Positions 28,771 to 38,189 of a stretch of DNA of 64,000 nt are shown here, piece by piece. The notes under the pieces were generated by a model. That model made no database searches. It was not told the origin of the DNA and worked only from the letters and a program-made list of their open reading frames with translations. This stretch comes from Rahnella sikkimica. GTDB taxonomy: Bacteria; Pseudomonadota; Gammaproteobacteria; Enterobacterales; Enterobacteriaceae. The position numbers and the translations under genes were made by a program. The stretch covers positions 3,038,001-3,102,000 of the forward strand of contig NZ_CP019062.1 of the NCBI RefSeq assembly GCF_002951615.1. Direction: 5' to 3'. Each line of letters starts with the position of its first letter. The stretch's first letter is position 1.

Positions 28771-29637
28771 CTAGCCGGTTTTACGCAGTGATGCGGTATG
28801 CCGGTTTTGCAGCATGACCAGACGCTCCATATAACTCAGATCCTTTTCCTCCAGTGTAAATGCGGCGTCCACCCAATCTTCCGTAATATCCATCAGTTCT
28901 GAGCGGGACAGCTGCAGCACACGCTGACGTGCCCGGATCATCGCACGGATCCCGTTGAGTTTTGGCCGCAGGACATCCATAAAAGTTCGTGTGGCATTGA
29001 AAGCCTCGCCGGGCTGGAACAACACATCGACCAGCCCGCGCGCCTCGAACCACTCTGCCGTATGTGATTCACCCGTGGAAATCAGCTCCTCCGCCAGCTT
29101 CATTCCGGCTTTACGTGACACCAGAGAATAGCCCCCCATTCCGGGGAACAGGTTGAACGCAATTTCCGGGAACCCCATGCGCGCGGTGTTTTGCGCCAGG
29201 ACGTAATGATGCGCCAGCGCCGCTTCGAATCCGCCGCCCAGGGCGGTGCCTTCGATCATCGACAAACTGATGGCGCCGACATCAAACCCCCGCGCCGCCG
29301 CATGGACACAGTCAACACAAGCCCGTGCATACGCACGTAAGGCCTCGCGTTTGTTATTGATGATGGATTCAACAAAGAAACTCAGATCACCGCCCACATT
29401 GTACATATTGGGCACAAGCGATCCGGTCACCCAAAAATCAAAACGCAGCCCCGACGCCTTCGCGGCGTAGGTCAGCGTCATGATGTCTTCAATGAGCTCC
29501 TGATTAAAACATGGACGTGGATAAGACCTGAGCATCATCCACATGACATTACGGCCTTCTTCATAATAGGCTGCAATCTGGGACAAATGCCCGGCTTCGG
29601 TAAACGGGCGGCAGGCTGTATGGTCAATAAGATTCAT
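28771..29637 (-). CDS. rpfF: DSF synthase of the crotonase family (RpfF)
   Basis: The 288-residue protein is a crotonase-fold enzyme of the RpfF branch. RpfF acts on acyl-ACP, dehydrating and cleaving the thioester to release a cis-2-unsaturated fatty acid (diffusible signal factor). The two catalytic glutamates are present: Glu138 in GGGFEAA and Glu158 in GFPEIAFNLFPGMGGYS, exactly 20 residues apart as in Xanthomonas RpfF (141/161). NVGGDLSFF and LMDITEDWVDAAFTLEEKDL are also family-like, and ordinary enoyl-CoA hydratases lack this pattern. It faces rpfR and shares its upstream region with fadH. The exact signal chain length cannot be read from sequence. Confidence 0.9.
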   Translation of the reverse strand: MNLIDHTACRPFTEAGHLSQIAAYYEEGRNVMWMMLRSYPRPCFNQELIEDIMTLTYAAKASGLRFDFWVTGSLVPNMYNVGGDLSFFVESIINNKREALRAYARACVDCVHAAARGFDVGAISLSMIEGTALGGGFEAALAHHYVLAQNTARMGFPEIAFNLFPGMGGYSLVSRKAGMKLAEELISTGESHTAEWFEARGLVDVLFQPGEAFNATRTFMDVLRPKLNGIRAMIRARQRVLQLSRSELMDITEDWVDAAFTLEEKDLSYMERLVMLQNRHTASLRKTG

Positions 29638-29789
29638 AGTATATATCCAGGTTAGGAATGAAGTTTTAGGGTGAAGCAGCTCCAGCCTAGTCCAGCTCTA
29701 ACCCGAACTGAATCGATTCGAGATTGTTTTATAAAAATAATCCTAACCGTAACGATTCAACAAAAAAATGTTAAAAATAAACAACCTGC

Positions 29790-29807
29790 ACACAATAAAT
29801 ATTGTGT
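29790..29807. promoter_or_regulatory. 18-bp palindrome, candidate operator
   Basis: ACACAATA-AA-TATTGTGT has two perfect 8-bp arms around a 2-bp centre. It lies 153 bp before rpfF and 225 bp before fadH. The binding regulator is not known to me. Confidence 0.55.
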
Positions 29808-30003
29808 AAAAACAAAGAAATAATTAATTTATCTGCTACGACGTGATGTTTACCTCTCCGCTAAATAAACATCCTAATTAAAGAACCACCCTTAATAATA
29901 TGCGTAATAGTTAATTAACACTCAGGGATCCCCTACAGTGACGCCTATCACAATCATCGCGTGCTAACTTTCCAATTCTCCTGCCAGACGCTAAATTGAA
30001 ATT

Positions 30004-30020
30004 ATCTCATCCGACCACTT
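30004..30020. promoter_or_regulatory. FadR-like operator before fadH
   Basis: Read on the minus strand, AAGTGGTCGGATGAGAT matches the FadR consensus (AACTGGTCNGACNAGTT) at 12 of 15 defined positions. It ends just before the fadH Shine-Dalgarno, a place where FadR binding would repress. Confidence 0.6.
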
Positions 30021-30022
30021 AA

Positions 30023-32068
<2,046 letters not shown>

Positions 32069-32098
32069 GGGACTATTCAGTCAAAAAAAACCAGACGA

Positions 32099-32126
32099 AA
32101 AAAAAGCCGCGAGAGCGGCTTTTTTA
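32099..32126 (+). terminator. Terminator of fadH
   Basis: AAAAAAGCCGC/GCGGCTTTTTT with a GAGA loop, 30 bp past the fadH stop; T-rich on both strands. Confidence 0.95.
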
Positions 32127-32388
32127 ACAGCGAGTCGGATGCGTGAACATCAGCTGACCCGGCAATTTTTACAACTCTGCATGTTGGAGAATGTCGCTGC
32201 CATTCTTCCGGTATGATTTTGTCGCTTACCGACCTGACCCACACCAGGGTGCCTGCACGAACCCACATTCCTTTCAGAATGCTTCATATTTTAACAGCCA
32301 AGGGCGTATGTTGGCTGCGAACGTCAGTATACATTATAGGCATAACAACACCAACAGGCATTGGCTCCACCGCCCTCGCCGCCGGGCC
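32127..32388. other. Gap between fadH and the phosphoribosyltransferase gene
   Basis: About 260 bp with no supported gene, no repeat and no clear operator. It is the left border of an inserted gene, but no direct repeats or transposon ends are visible. Confidence 0.4.
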
Positions 32389-33120
32389 TTACAAATCACT
32401 CAGCAGGCAAATCGCGCTGTGACATTGAATATCAACCCGCTCAAGCTCTTCCCTCGCATTCAGTAACGTCGTCCCAGTAGAGAGCAAATCATCGACCAGT
32501 AAAACAGGCCCTTTCATTATCAAACGTAAATCGCAGACAGGGTTCAGTTTCAATGGCCGAAAATATTCGCGAATATTGTTTTCGACCAGTTTCATCGAAA
32601 ATAAGGTATTCGGCGGGACTTTATTCAGCTCAGCGAGAACACGGTTAACATCAGATTTATGTCTGGTTTTAGGAACCACGTGGCGCTGACGATACTCAGC
32701 AAGAATTTCTGTCGCAGTCCGCTTACAAAACGCATTACTGACCATGTTACCGCACAATTTTCTGGCGATACGGCGTCCAAATTGTTCTGCCAGCGCAGAG
32801 GAGGACGGCATTGTGAGTACAGATGCAAAAGGCAAGCCGAGAAGAGTTTTGTCGACGATTGCTGAGAAAGTCGGTTTGAATGCATGCAGTTCAGATTTAC
32901 TGATCGTAAAACCGTTCAAAGATTTCAGGGCATAGATCAGGGGATTACCATCGCGCCTGAGGTCGCCTTGTTTAGTGCGGGTATAAATACTGAAAATATT
33001 CAGGCAGGGATTTCGCCCGACTTTGGACTTCTTGGGATTTAAGTGAACGCCCGTAATCACCCGATGTTCGTGGGCATCGTTAAATTTCACTTCCCTGTTA
33101 ACCGTAACGTCAATACCCAA
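32389..33120 (-). CDS. Phosphoribosyltransferase-domain protein of unknown role
   Basis: The 243-residue protein ends in a type I phosphoribosyltransferase region: the PRPP loop VLLVDDLLSTGTTL (about 211-224) with its paired Asp-Asp, and an upstream strand-loop FASVLTMPSSSALAEQFGRRIA (about 98-119). The N-terminal about 95 residues are not recognised. Enzymes with this loop use PRPP to bind or transfer ribose-phosphate; no substrate-specific hood can be named. It sits between fadH and rlmG, which are neighbours in E. coli, so it is an insertion. Start: TTG at 33120, 6 bases after AGGGAG; no suitable ATG is seen at the N-terminus. Confidence 0.75.
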   Translation of the reverse strand: MGIDVTVNREVKFNDAHEHRVITGVHLNPKKSKVGRNPCLNIFSIYTRTKQGDLRRDGNPLIYALKSLNGFTISKSELHAFKPTFSAIVDKTLLGLPFASVLTMPSSSALAEQFGRRIARKLCGNMVSNAFCKRTATEILAEYRQRHVVPKTRHKSDVNRVLAELNKVPPNTLFSMKLVENNIREYFRPLKLNPVCDLRLIMKGPVLLVDDLLSTGTTLLNAREELERVDIQCHSAICLLSDL

Positions 33121-33139
33121 TGCCTTCTCCCTGAAAGCT

Positions 33140-33176
33140 CCCGGCCTTTATTTAAAAATCCTGCAATAAGGCCGGG
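33140..33176 (-). other. Hairpin between rlmG and the phosphoribosyltransferase gene
   Basis: A perfect 9-bp inverted repeat (CCCGGCCTT/AAGGCCGGG) with a 19-nt loop. It lies 29 bp past the rlmG stop; without a T tract it may be a weak rlmG terminator. Confidence 0.5.
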
Positions 33177-33204
33177 CAATTATCTATTTTACCAGAACAT
33201 TAAA

Positions 33205-34356
33205 TCAGTGCTGAGCCGCCGTTTTCACCGCGCGCAGGATCACGAACTTCTGGTTGGTGGCGATGGTTGTGCAGTTGCCAAACAGGCGACGCAGTTTCTG
33301 GTAGTAATCCAGATGACGGTTGCCGACGATGCGCAGCTCGCCGCCGGTTTGCAGGCAACGTTTGGCGTCGCAGAACATGCGCCATGCCGTGTCATCACTG
33401 ACGACCGTGCCCTGATGGAACGGCGGGTTACACAGCACGGCGTGCAGCGTTTCACGTTCAACGCCTGCCAGCATATTGTTCACTTCGAAATGACAGCGGC
33501 TCAGATCTTGCGGCAGGTTGTTTTCAACGTTCAGACGGCTCGATTCCACCGCCATGTAAGACTCATCGACAAACAGCATTTCGGCATCCGGGTTCAGCGC
33601 CAGCGCGGTCATGCCGATCACGCCGTTACCGCAGCCCAAATCGGCCATGCGCCCTTCGATGCCTTCCGGCAAATGTTGCATAAAGAAGCGCGCACCGATA
33701 TCCAGCCCGCCGCGTGAGAACACGTTCGCGTGGTTTGAAATACGGAATTCGCTGTCGTCCAGCGCCCATTCGGCAATCACCGGTTCTGCCGTTTGCGCTG
33801 GCAATGTGGCTTCACAATGGATCAGACGCGCTTTTTTCCATGCCAGACTGGTTTTGGTCGGGCCGAGGATTTTCTCGAACAGTTGCAGCGTCGAGGTGTG
33901 AATATCACGGGCTTTGGCACCGGCGATAATCTGCGTATCCGCCGTCACGACTTCGCGCAGCGCCAGCAGTTGTTGTTCCAGCAGCGCCAGCGTTTTTGGC
34001 ACTTTAATCACGACCAGGCCCGGATTGATCGGCAACGGCACCAGGCTGCTTTGCGCCGCCACGCTGTCTTCGTCAAAACCGTTATCACGCAGGTTATGAC
34101 GCATCGCCAGCTGGCTCATGAACGAGTCGTTAATGCTGGTCGGATTGAATTCCTGCAACGCACAGGCCAGCGTGCCAAAAGCATCGTTGAAAATCAGCAG
34201 CGGACGGCCGTTGAGCGCGTCGGTGTTCAGGGTTTGCAGCAGATATTCATCGGCCGCTTCCCATGCCTGCAACTGCGTTGCCGCGTCATCCTGCGGATAA
34301 CGTTCCAGGTTCAGTTGCAGTAACTGTCCACCCACTTCGAGTTCGAATTGGCTCAT
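33205..34356 (-). CDS. rlmG: 23S rRNA (guanine(1835)-N2)-methyltransferase
   Basis: The 383-residue protein matches E. coli RlmG (YgjO, 378). The N-terminal half is a degenerate methyltransferase-like domain; the C-terminal half has the SAM-binding motif [16 protein letters not shown] and the catalytic NPPF motif in [10 protein letters not shown]. It methylates G1835 of 23S rRNA using SAM. It keeps its E. coli neighbour ygjP, which is divergent with 171 bp between starts. The start [10 protein letters not shown] lies behind GAGGA. Confidence 0.96.
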   Translation of the reverse strand: MSQFELEVGGQLLQLNLERYPQDDAATQLQAWEAADEYLLQTLNTDALNGRPLLIFNDAFGTLACALQEFNPTSINDSFMSQLAMRHNLRDNGFDEDSVAAQSSLVPLPINPGLVVIKVPKTLALLEQQLLALREVVTADTQIIAGAKARDIHTSTLQLFEKILGPTKTSLAWKKARLIHCEATLPAQTAEPVIAEWALDDSEFRISNHANVFSRGGLDIGARFFMQHLPEGIEGRMADLGCGNGVIGMTALALNPDAEMLFVDESYMAVESSRLNVENNLPQDLSRCHFEVNNMLAGVERETLHAVLCNPPFHQGTVVSDDTAWRMFCDAKRCLQTGGELRIVGNRHLDYYQKLRRLFGNCTTIATNQKFVILRAVKTAAQH

Positions 34357-34527
34357 TGGCCCTCCTCAATATTCAATTTGCGCTGTTTATCCCCTAATTT
34401 GGGCTATCAGTAAAATGTTTTTTCAGTTAAAAAGGGGTTTATCTGCCTGATCCCAGCGATCGCTCCAAAAACCACGCTTAACGATCCGGCACCTTTTCCC
34501 CGGCAATAAGAGACAAAGCAAACAGTT

Positions 34528-35034
34528 ATGCCTGAATTGACCTATCTGCAAGGCTACCCCGAGCAACTTCAGGCTCAGGTGCGCCAGTTAATCGAACAGG
34601 AACGTTTAGGTAACGTGTTGCTGTCGCGCTACCCCGAGCCGCACGTACTGACCACAGACAAATCGCTCTATCAGTATACGCTCGACCTGAAAAACCAGTT
34701 TTTACGCAGTTCATCACCGTTAAGTAAAGTGGCTTATGACAACAAAATCCACGTGATGAGACACGCGCTGGGGCTCCACACCGCCATTTCCCGCATTCAG
34801 GGCGGCAAGCTGAAAGCCAAAGCAGAAATCCGCGTCGCCACCGTCTTTAAAAGTGCGCCGGAAGCTTTCCTCAAAATGATCGTGGTTCACGAACTCGCGC
34901 ACCTGAAAGAAAAAGACCATAACAAAGCGTTCTACAGCCTTTGCTGCCACATGACGCCGGACTATCATCAGTTAGAATTTGATACGCGCATGTACCTGAC
35001 GCATCTGGAAATATTCGGCAAGTTGTACCAATGA
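34528..35034 (+). CDS. ygjP: YgjP family metallohydrolase
   Basis: The 168-residue protein (E. coli YgjP 167) has a zincin-type motif, HELAH at 121-125, followed by a downstream DHNKAFY segment typical of YgjP/WrpA-like M48-related proteins. The E. coli protein has been reported to act as a UTP pyrophosphatase; I rely on memory for that. No signal peptide, so it is cytoplasmic. It is followed 30 bp later by ygjR in the same direction, probably one transcript. Confidence 0.92.
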   Translation: MPELTYLQGYPEQLQAQVRQLIEQERLGNVLLSRYPEPHVLTTDKSLYQYTLDLKNQFLRSSSPLSKVAYDNKIHVMRHALGLHTAISRIQGGKLKAKAEIRVATVFKSAPEAFLKMIVVHELAHLKEKDHNKAFYSLCCHMTPDYHQLEFDTRMYLTHLEIFGKLYQ

Positions 35035-35064
35035 TTAATCCGTCACCCTATTAATGAGGTCGTT

Positions 35065-36054
35065 ATGATTCGCTTTGCTGTAGTCGGCACCAACTGGATC
35101 ACACAGCGTTTTATCGATGCCGCGCACGAGAGCGGTAAAATGAAGCTGACCGCGATTTACTCCCGCACGCTGGACGGCGCGAAAAAGCTCGGCGAGGATT
35201 ATCCGGTAGATCATTATTTTGATTCCCTTGAGGAAATGGCCGCGTCCGATCTCATTGATGCGGTGTATATCGCCAGCCCGAATTCCCTGCACTGCCCGCA
35301 ATCCCTGCTGTTTCTCAGCCATAAAAAACACGTCATTTGCGAGAAACCGCTGGCCTCAAATCTGGCGCAAGCCGAAAGCCTGATTGCCTGCGCGAAAGAA
35401 AATAACGTCGTACTGTTCGAAGCGTTTAAAACGGCCTATCTGCCGAATTTCCTGCACATGAAAGGCGCACTGAGCCGTATCGGTACGCTGCGTAAAGCCA
35501 TCCTGAATTACTGCCAGTATTCATCGCGTTATCCGCGCTATCTGGCCGGTGAAAACCCGAATACTTTCAACCCGGCGTTTTCTAACGGGTCGATTATGGA
35601 TATCGGCTATTACTGCCTGGCGAGCGCCATTTCGCTGTTTGGCGAGCCGGAATCGGTAACCGCCACCGCCGTCCTGCTGGATAGCGGCGTCGACGGTCAG
35701 GGCACGGTGATTTTGTCGTATGCGGATGATTTCGAAGTGGTGATTAACCATTCCAAAATCAGCGATTCCCTTCTGCCAAGCGAAATTCAGGGCGAAGAAG
35801 GCACATTGCAGATGGAAAAGCTGTCTGAGTGCCAGACGCTCAGCCTGACGCCACGCGGCGGCCAGAAGCTGGATCTGACGCAGCCACAGCACATCAATAC
35901 CATGCTGTATGAAGCGGAAACTTTTGCGATTCTGGTGGATAACCAGTTTGTCGCGCACCCGGGGCTGGAAGTATCGCGCATCACCGCCAAAGTGCTGACG
36001 GAAATCCGTCGCCAGACCGGCGTGGTGTTCCCTGCCGACCAGCAGCCTGCTTAA
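35065..36054 (+). CDS. ygjR: Gfo/Idh/MocA family oxidoreductase
   Basis: The 329-residue NAD(P)-dependent oxidoreductase has an N-terminal Rossmann fold (MIRFAVVGTNWITQRFIDAA) with CEKPLASN, the conserved EKP loop (Lys contributes to catalysis), and a C-terminal alpha/beta domain. It corresponds to E. coli YgjR by position after ygjP and by similarity. The substrate, probably a sugar or polyol derivative, is unknown. Confidence 0.9.
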   Translation: MIRFAVVGTNWITQRFIDAAHESGKMKLTAIYSRTLDGAKKLGEDYPVDHYFDSLEEMAASDLIDAVYIASPNSLHCPQSLLFLSHKKHVICEKPLASNLAQAESLIACAKENNVVLFEAFKTAYLPNFLHMKGALSRIGTLRKAILNYCQYSSRYPRYLAGENPNTFNPAFSNGSIMDIGYYCLASAISLFGEPESVTATAVLLDSGVDGQGTVILSYADDFEVVINHSKISDSLLPSEIQGEEGTLQMEKLSECQTLSLTPRGGQKLDLTQPQHINTMLYEAETFAILVDNQFVAHPGLEVSRITAKVLTEIRRQTGVVFPADQQPA

Positions 36055-36078
36055 TCTCTGCCAGTACGGAAATTTTTG

Positions 36079-36123
36079 TTAATTGGGATTTTCATTCATT
36101 GGGATTTTATTAATTGGGAGTAA
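36079..36123 (+). repeat. Three imperfect tandem repeats ending in a ribosome binding site
   Basis: Units of 14-16 bp share TT(A/C)ATTGGGA: TTAATTGGGATTTTCA (36079), TTCATTGGGATTTTA (36095) and TTAATTGGGAGTAA (36110). The third supplies the GGGAG Shine-Dalgarno of the next gene; the first two carry near copies (GGGA) further upstream. Confidence 0.75.
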
Positions 36124-36126
36124 CAG

Positions 36127-36873
36127 ATGACTGCACCCGGCCAGAAACCGTTATTGATTTTGCAGACCGGCCACGCGCCGGAGCCTATCCGCCGCGCCCA
36201 CGATAACTTCCCGCAGATGTTTATCCGTCAGGGGGATATCGATCCCCGGCAGGTCGTGATTGTCGATTTACAGGCCGGTGAGCGCCCGCTGCCGCCGGAA
36301 AATTACTGCGGTGCCATTATCACCGGTTCGCGCAGCATGGTGACGGAACATCTGGCGTGGAGCGAGGAAGCCGCCGACTGGGTGCGTCTGGGCATGTTGC
36401 AGGAATTACCGATGTTCGGTGCCTGTTACGGCCATCAGTTGATGGCTTACGCGCTGGGTGGCGAAGTGGATTACCATCCGCAGGGCATTGAGGTTGGCAC
36501 GCACGACGTCACGCTGACGCCCGCCGGACATCTCGATCCGCTGGTTTCACAGCTTCCGGCGCAGTTTGCGGCGAACCTGATCCATCTGCAAACCGTTATC
36601 ACACCGCCGCCGACGGCCACGGTTTTAGCCAAAACGCTGCACGATCCGCATCAGATCCTGCGCTACGGGCCGAACGCGGTCAGCACGCAATTTCACCCGG
36701 AATTCAGTCTGGCGGTAATGAAAACGTATCTGTCATGGCTCGGATCGATTGCCGAAGACGACAGCGTCGACTTTGCCGCGCAGGCTCAGCACCTGAGCGA
36801 AACCCCGCTCAGCCGCGGGCTGTTACTGGCGTTCGTCAGTGCACTCGGCAAGCGGGTGGCGCTGGCGGGATAA
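36127..36873 (+). CDS. Class I glutamine amidotransferase-like protein
   Basis: The 248-residue protein is a stand-alone class I glutamine amidotransferase. The nucleophile elbow GACYGHQ has Cys100, and the His190/Glu192 pair lies in TQFHPEFS, giving a complete triad. It resembles GuaA-type amidotransferase domains found alone in many proteobacteria; the acceptor substrate is unknown. It lies between ygjR and alx, a spot where E. coli carries no such gene as far as I recall. Translation starts behind the repeat-borne GGGAG. Confidence 0.88.
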   Translation: MTAPGQKPLLILQTGHAPEPIRRAHDNFPQMFIRQGDIDPRQVVIVDLQAGERPLPPENYCGAIITGSRSMVTEHLAWSEEAADWVRLGMLQELPMFGACYGHQLMAYALGGEVDYHPQGIEVGTHDVTLTPAGHLDPLVSQLPAQFAANLIHLQTVITPPPTATVLAKTLHDPHQILRYGPNAVSTQFHPEFSLAVMKTYLSWLGSIAEDDSVDFAAQAQHLSETPLSRGLLLAFVSALGKRVALAG

Positions 36874-36896
36874 TGAACCATAATGTTTCTGAATGT

Positions 36897-36925
36897 TTGA
36901 CAGTGGATACATTTTGTATTATTTT
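36897..36925 (+). promoter_or_regulatory. Promoter of alx
   Basis: A consensus TTGACA is separated by 17 bp from TATTTT; the predicted start point lies just before the riboswitch aptamer. Confidence 0.7.
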
Positions 36926-36934
36926 CCGGATTGC

Positions 36935-37138
36935 AAAGGGGAGTAACTTCTTCGTCGGATAATCGTCATTACGGTGTCTGGATCCGCGCTTAAGCGCCGT
37001 CTCAGCCACCCGGTTACCGGGCAATCAGATATATTCTATGAATATATCTTGGTTGTAAGTGAGACCTTGCCGGAAGGCGAGGTTTGCTTATAGCTCAGAG
37101 AGAGCGGCTAACGTCTTCCGACGCTGGCCGTTTTTTTT
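36935..37138 (+). ncRNA. yybP-ykoY (manganese) riboswitch with terminator, alx leader
   Basis: The leader contains the yybP-ykoY signatures AAAGGGGAGTAACTTC near its 5' end and GAGACCTTGCCGGAAGGCGAGG (near 37062-37083) at its 3' end, separated by hairpins. The expression platform is an intrinsic terminator at 37104-37138 (CGGC...CGTC/GACG...GCCG, then eight Ts). In E. coli the same leader, known as the pH-responsive element, controls alx and responds to Mn2+ and alkaline pH. Exact pairing was not computed. Confidence 0.85.
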
Positions 37139-37161
37139 GATGTTTTCTCGAGGATAAACCG

Positions 37162-38133
37162 ATGATGAACTCCGTAGGCAACCCGATTCTCTGGGGCTCT
37201 TTTGCCGTGGTAGTGGTTATTATGCTCGCTTTCGACCTGCTGTTGCAGGGCCGCAAAGGCGCGCAAACCATGACCATGAAAAGTGCCGCACTGTGGTCGC
37301 TGGTGTGGATTGGCTTGTCGCTGTTATTTAACTTTGGCTTCTGGTGGTATCTCAACGGCGAGTTTGGCCGTGAAGTGGCGGACGCCAAAGCGACCATGTT
37401 CCTGACCGGCTATCTGCTGGAAAAAGCGCTGGCGGTCGATAACGTCTTCGTCTGGCTGATCCTGTTCAGCTACTTCTCAATTCCGGCAAACCTGCAACGC
37501 CGCGTGCTGATTTACGGCGTGCTCGGCGCAATCGTCCTGCGTACCGGTATGATTTTCGCGGGCAGCTGGCTGGTGGGGCAATTTAGCTGGATCCTGTACG
37601 TGTTCGGCGCGTTCCTGCTGTTCACCGGTATCAAGATGGCGCTGGCGAAAGACGATGGCGGCGAAGTGGGCGAGAAGCCGGTGATCCGCTGGCTGCGCAG
37701 CAAAATGCGCATGACCGACGATTTGCAGGGCGAGAAATTCTTTGTCCGCCGCAACGGGATTCTGTTCGCCACGCCGCTGCTGCTGGTGCTGATTATGGTG
37801 GAACTCAGCGACGTGATTTTCGCGGTCGACAGTATTCCGGCCATCTTCGCCGTGACCACTGACCCGTTCATCGTGCTGACGTCTAACCTGTTCGCCATTC
37901 TCGGCCTGCGTGCGATGTACTTCCTGCTGGCGGGCGTGGCGGAACGTTTCACAATGCTGAAATACGGTCTGGCGGTGATCCTGATTTTCATCGGTATCAA
38001 GATGCTGCTGCTCGACGTGTTCCACATTCCGGTGGGGATTTCGCTCGGCGTGATCGCGTCGATTCTGATTATCACCCTGCTCATCAACACCTGGGTGAAC
38101 CGTCGTAACGACCGCTTAAAATCGCAAGAATAA
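37162..38133 (+). CDS. alx: TerC family manganese exporter
   Basis: The 323-residue inner-membrane protein has about nine transmembrane segments and the TerC motifs: [10 protein letters not shown] with the membrane Asp and [20 protein letters not shown]. It matches E. coli Alx (321), implicated in Mn2+ export and alkaline response. The riboswitch leader directly upstream fits this job. The start follows GAGGATAAACCG at good spacing. Confidence 0.95.
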   Translation: MMNSVGNPILWGSFAVVVVIMLAFDLLLQGRKGAQTMTMKSAALWSLVWIGLSLLFNFGFWWYLNGEFGREVADAKATMFLTGYLLEKALAVDNVFVWLILFSYFSIPANLQRRVLIYGVLGAIVLRTGMIFAGSWLVGQFSWILYVFGAFLLFTGIKMALAKDDGGEVGEKPVIRWLRSKMRMTDDLQGEKFFVRRNGILFATPLLLVLIMVELSDVIFAVDSIPAIFAVTTDPFIVLTSNLFAILGLRAMYFLLAGVAERFTMLKYGLAVILIFIGIKMLLLDVFHIPVGISLGVIASILIITLLINTWVNRRNDRLKSQE

Positions 38134-38159
38134 GTCAATACTCATCGCAGAATGAAACG

Positions 38160-38189
38160 AACGGGCACTTGTGAGTGCCCGTTATTTTT
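38160..38189 (+). terminator. Terminator between alx and mgtA
   Basis: ACGGGCACT/AGTGCCCGT with tail TATTTTTA on the plus strand. It ends alx and overlaps the stop of convergent mgtA, for which the tail is weaker. Confidence 0.88.
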
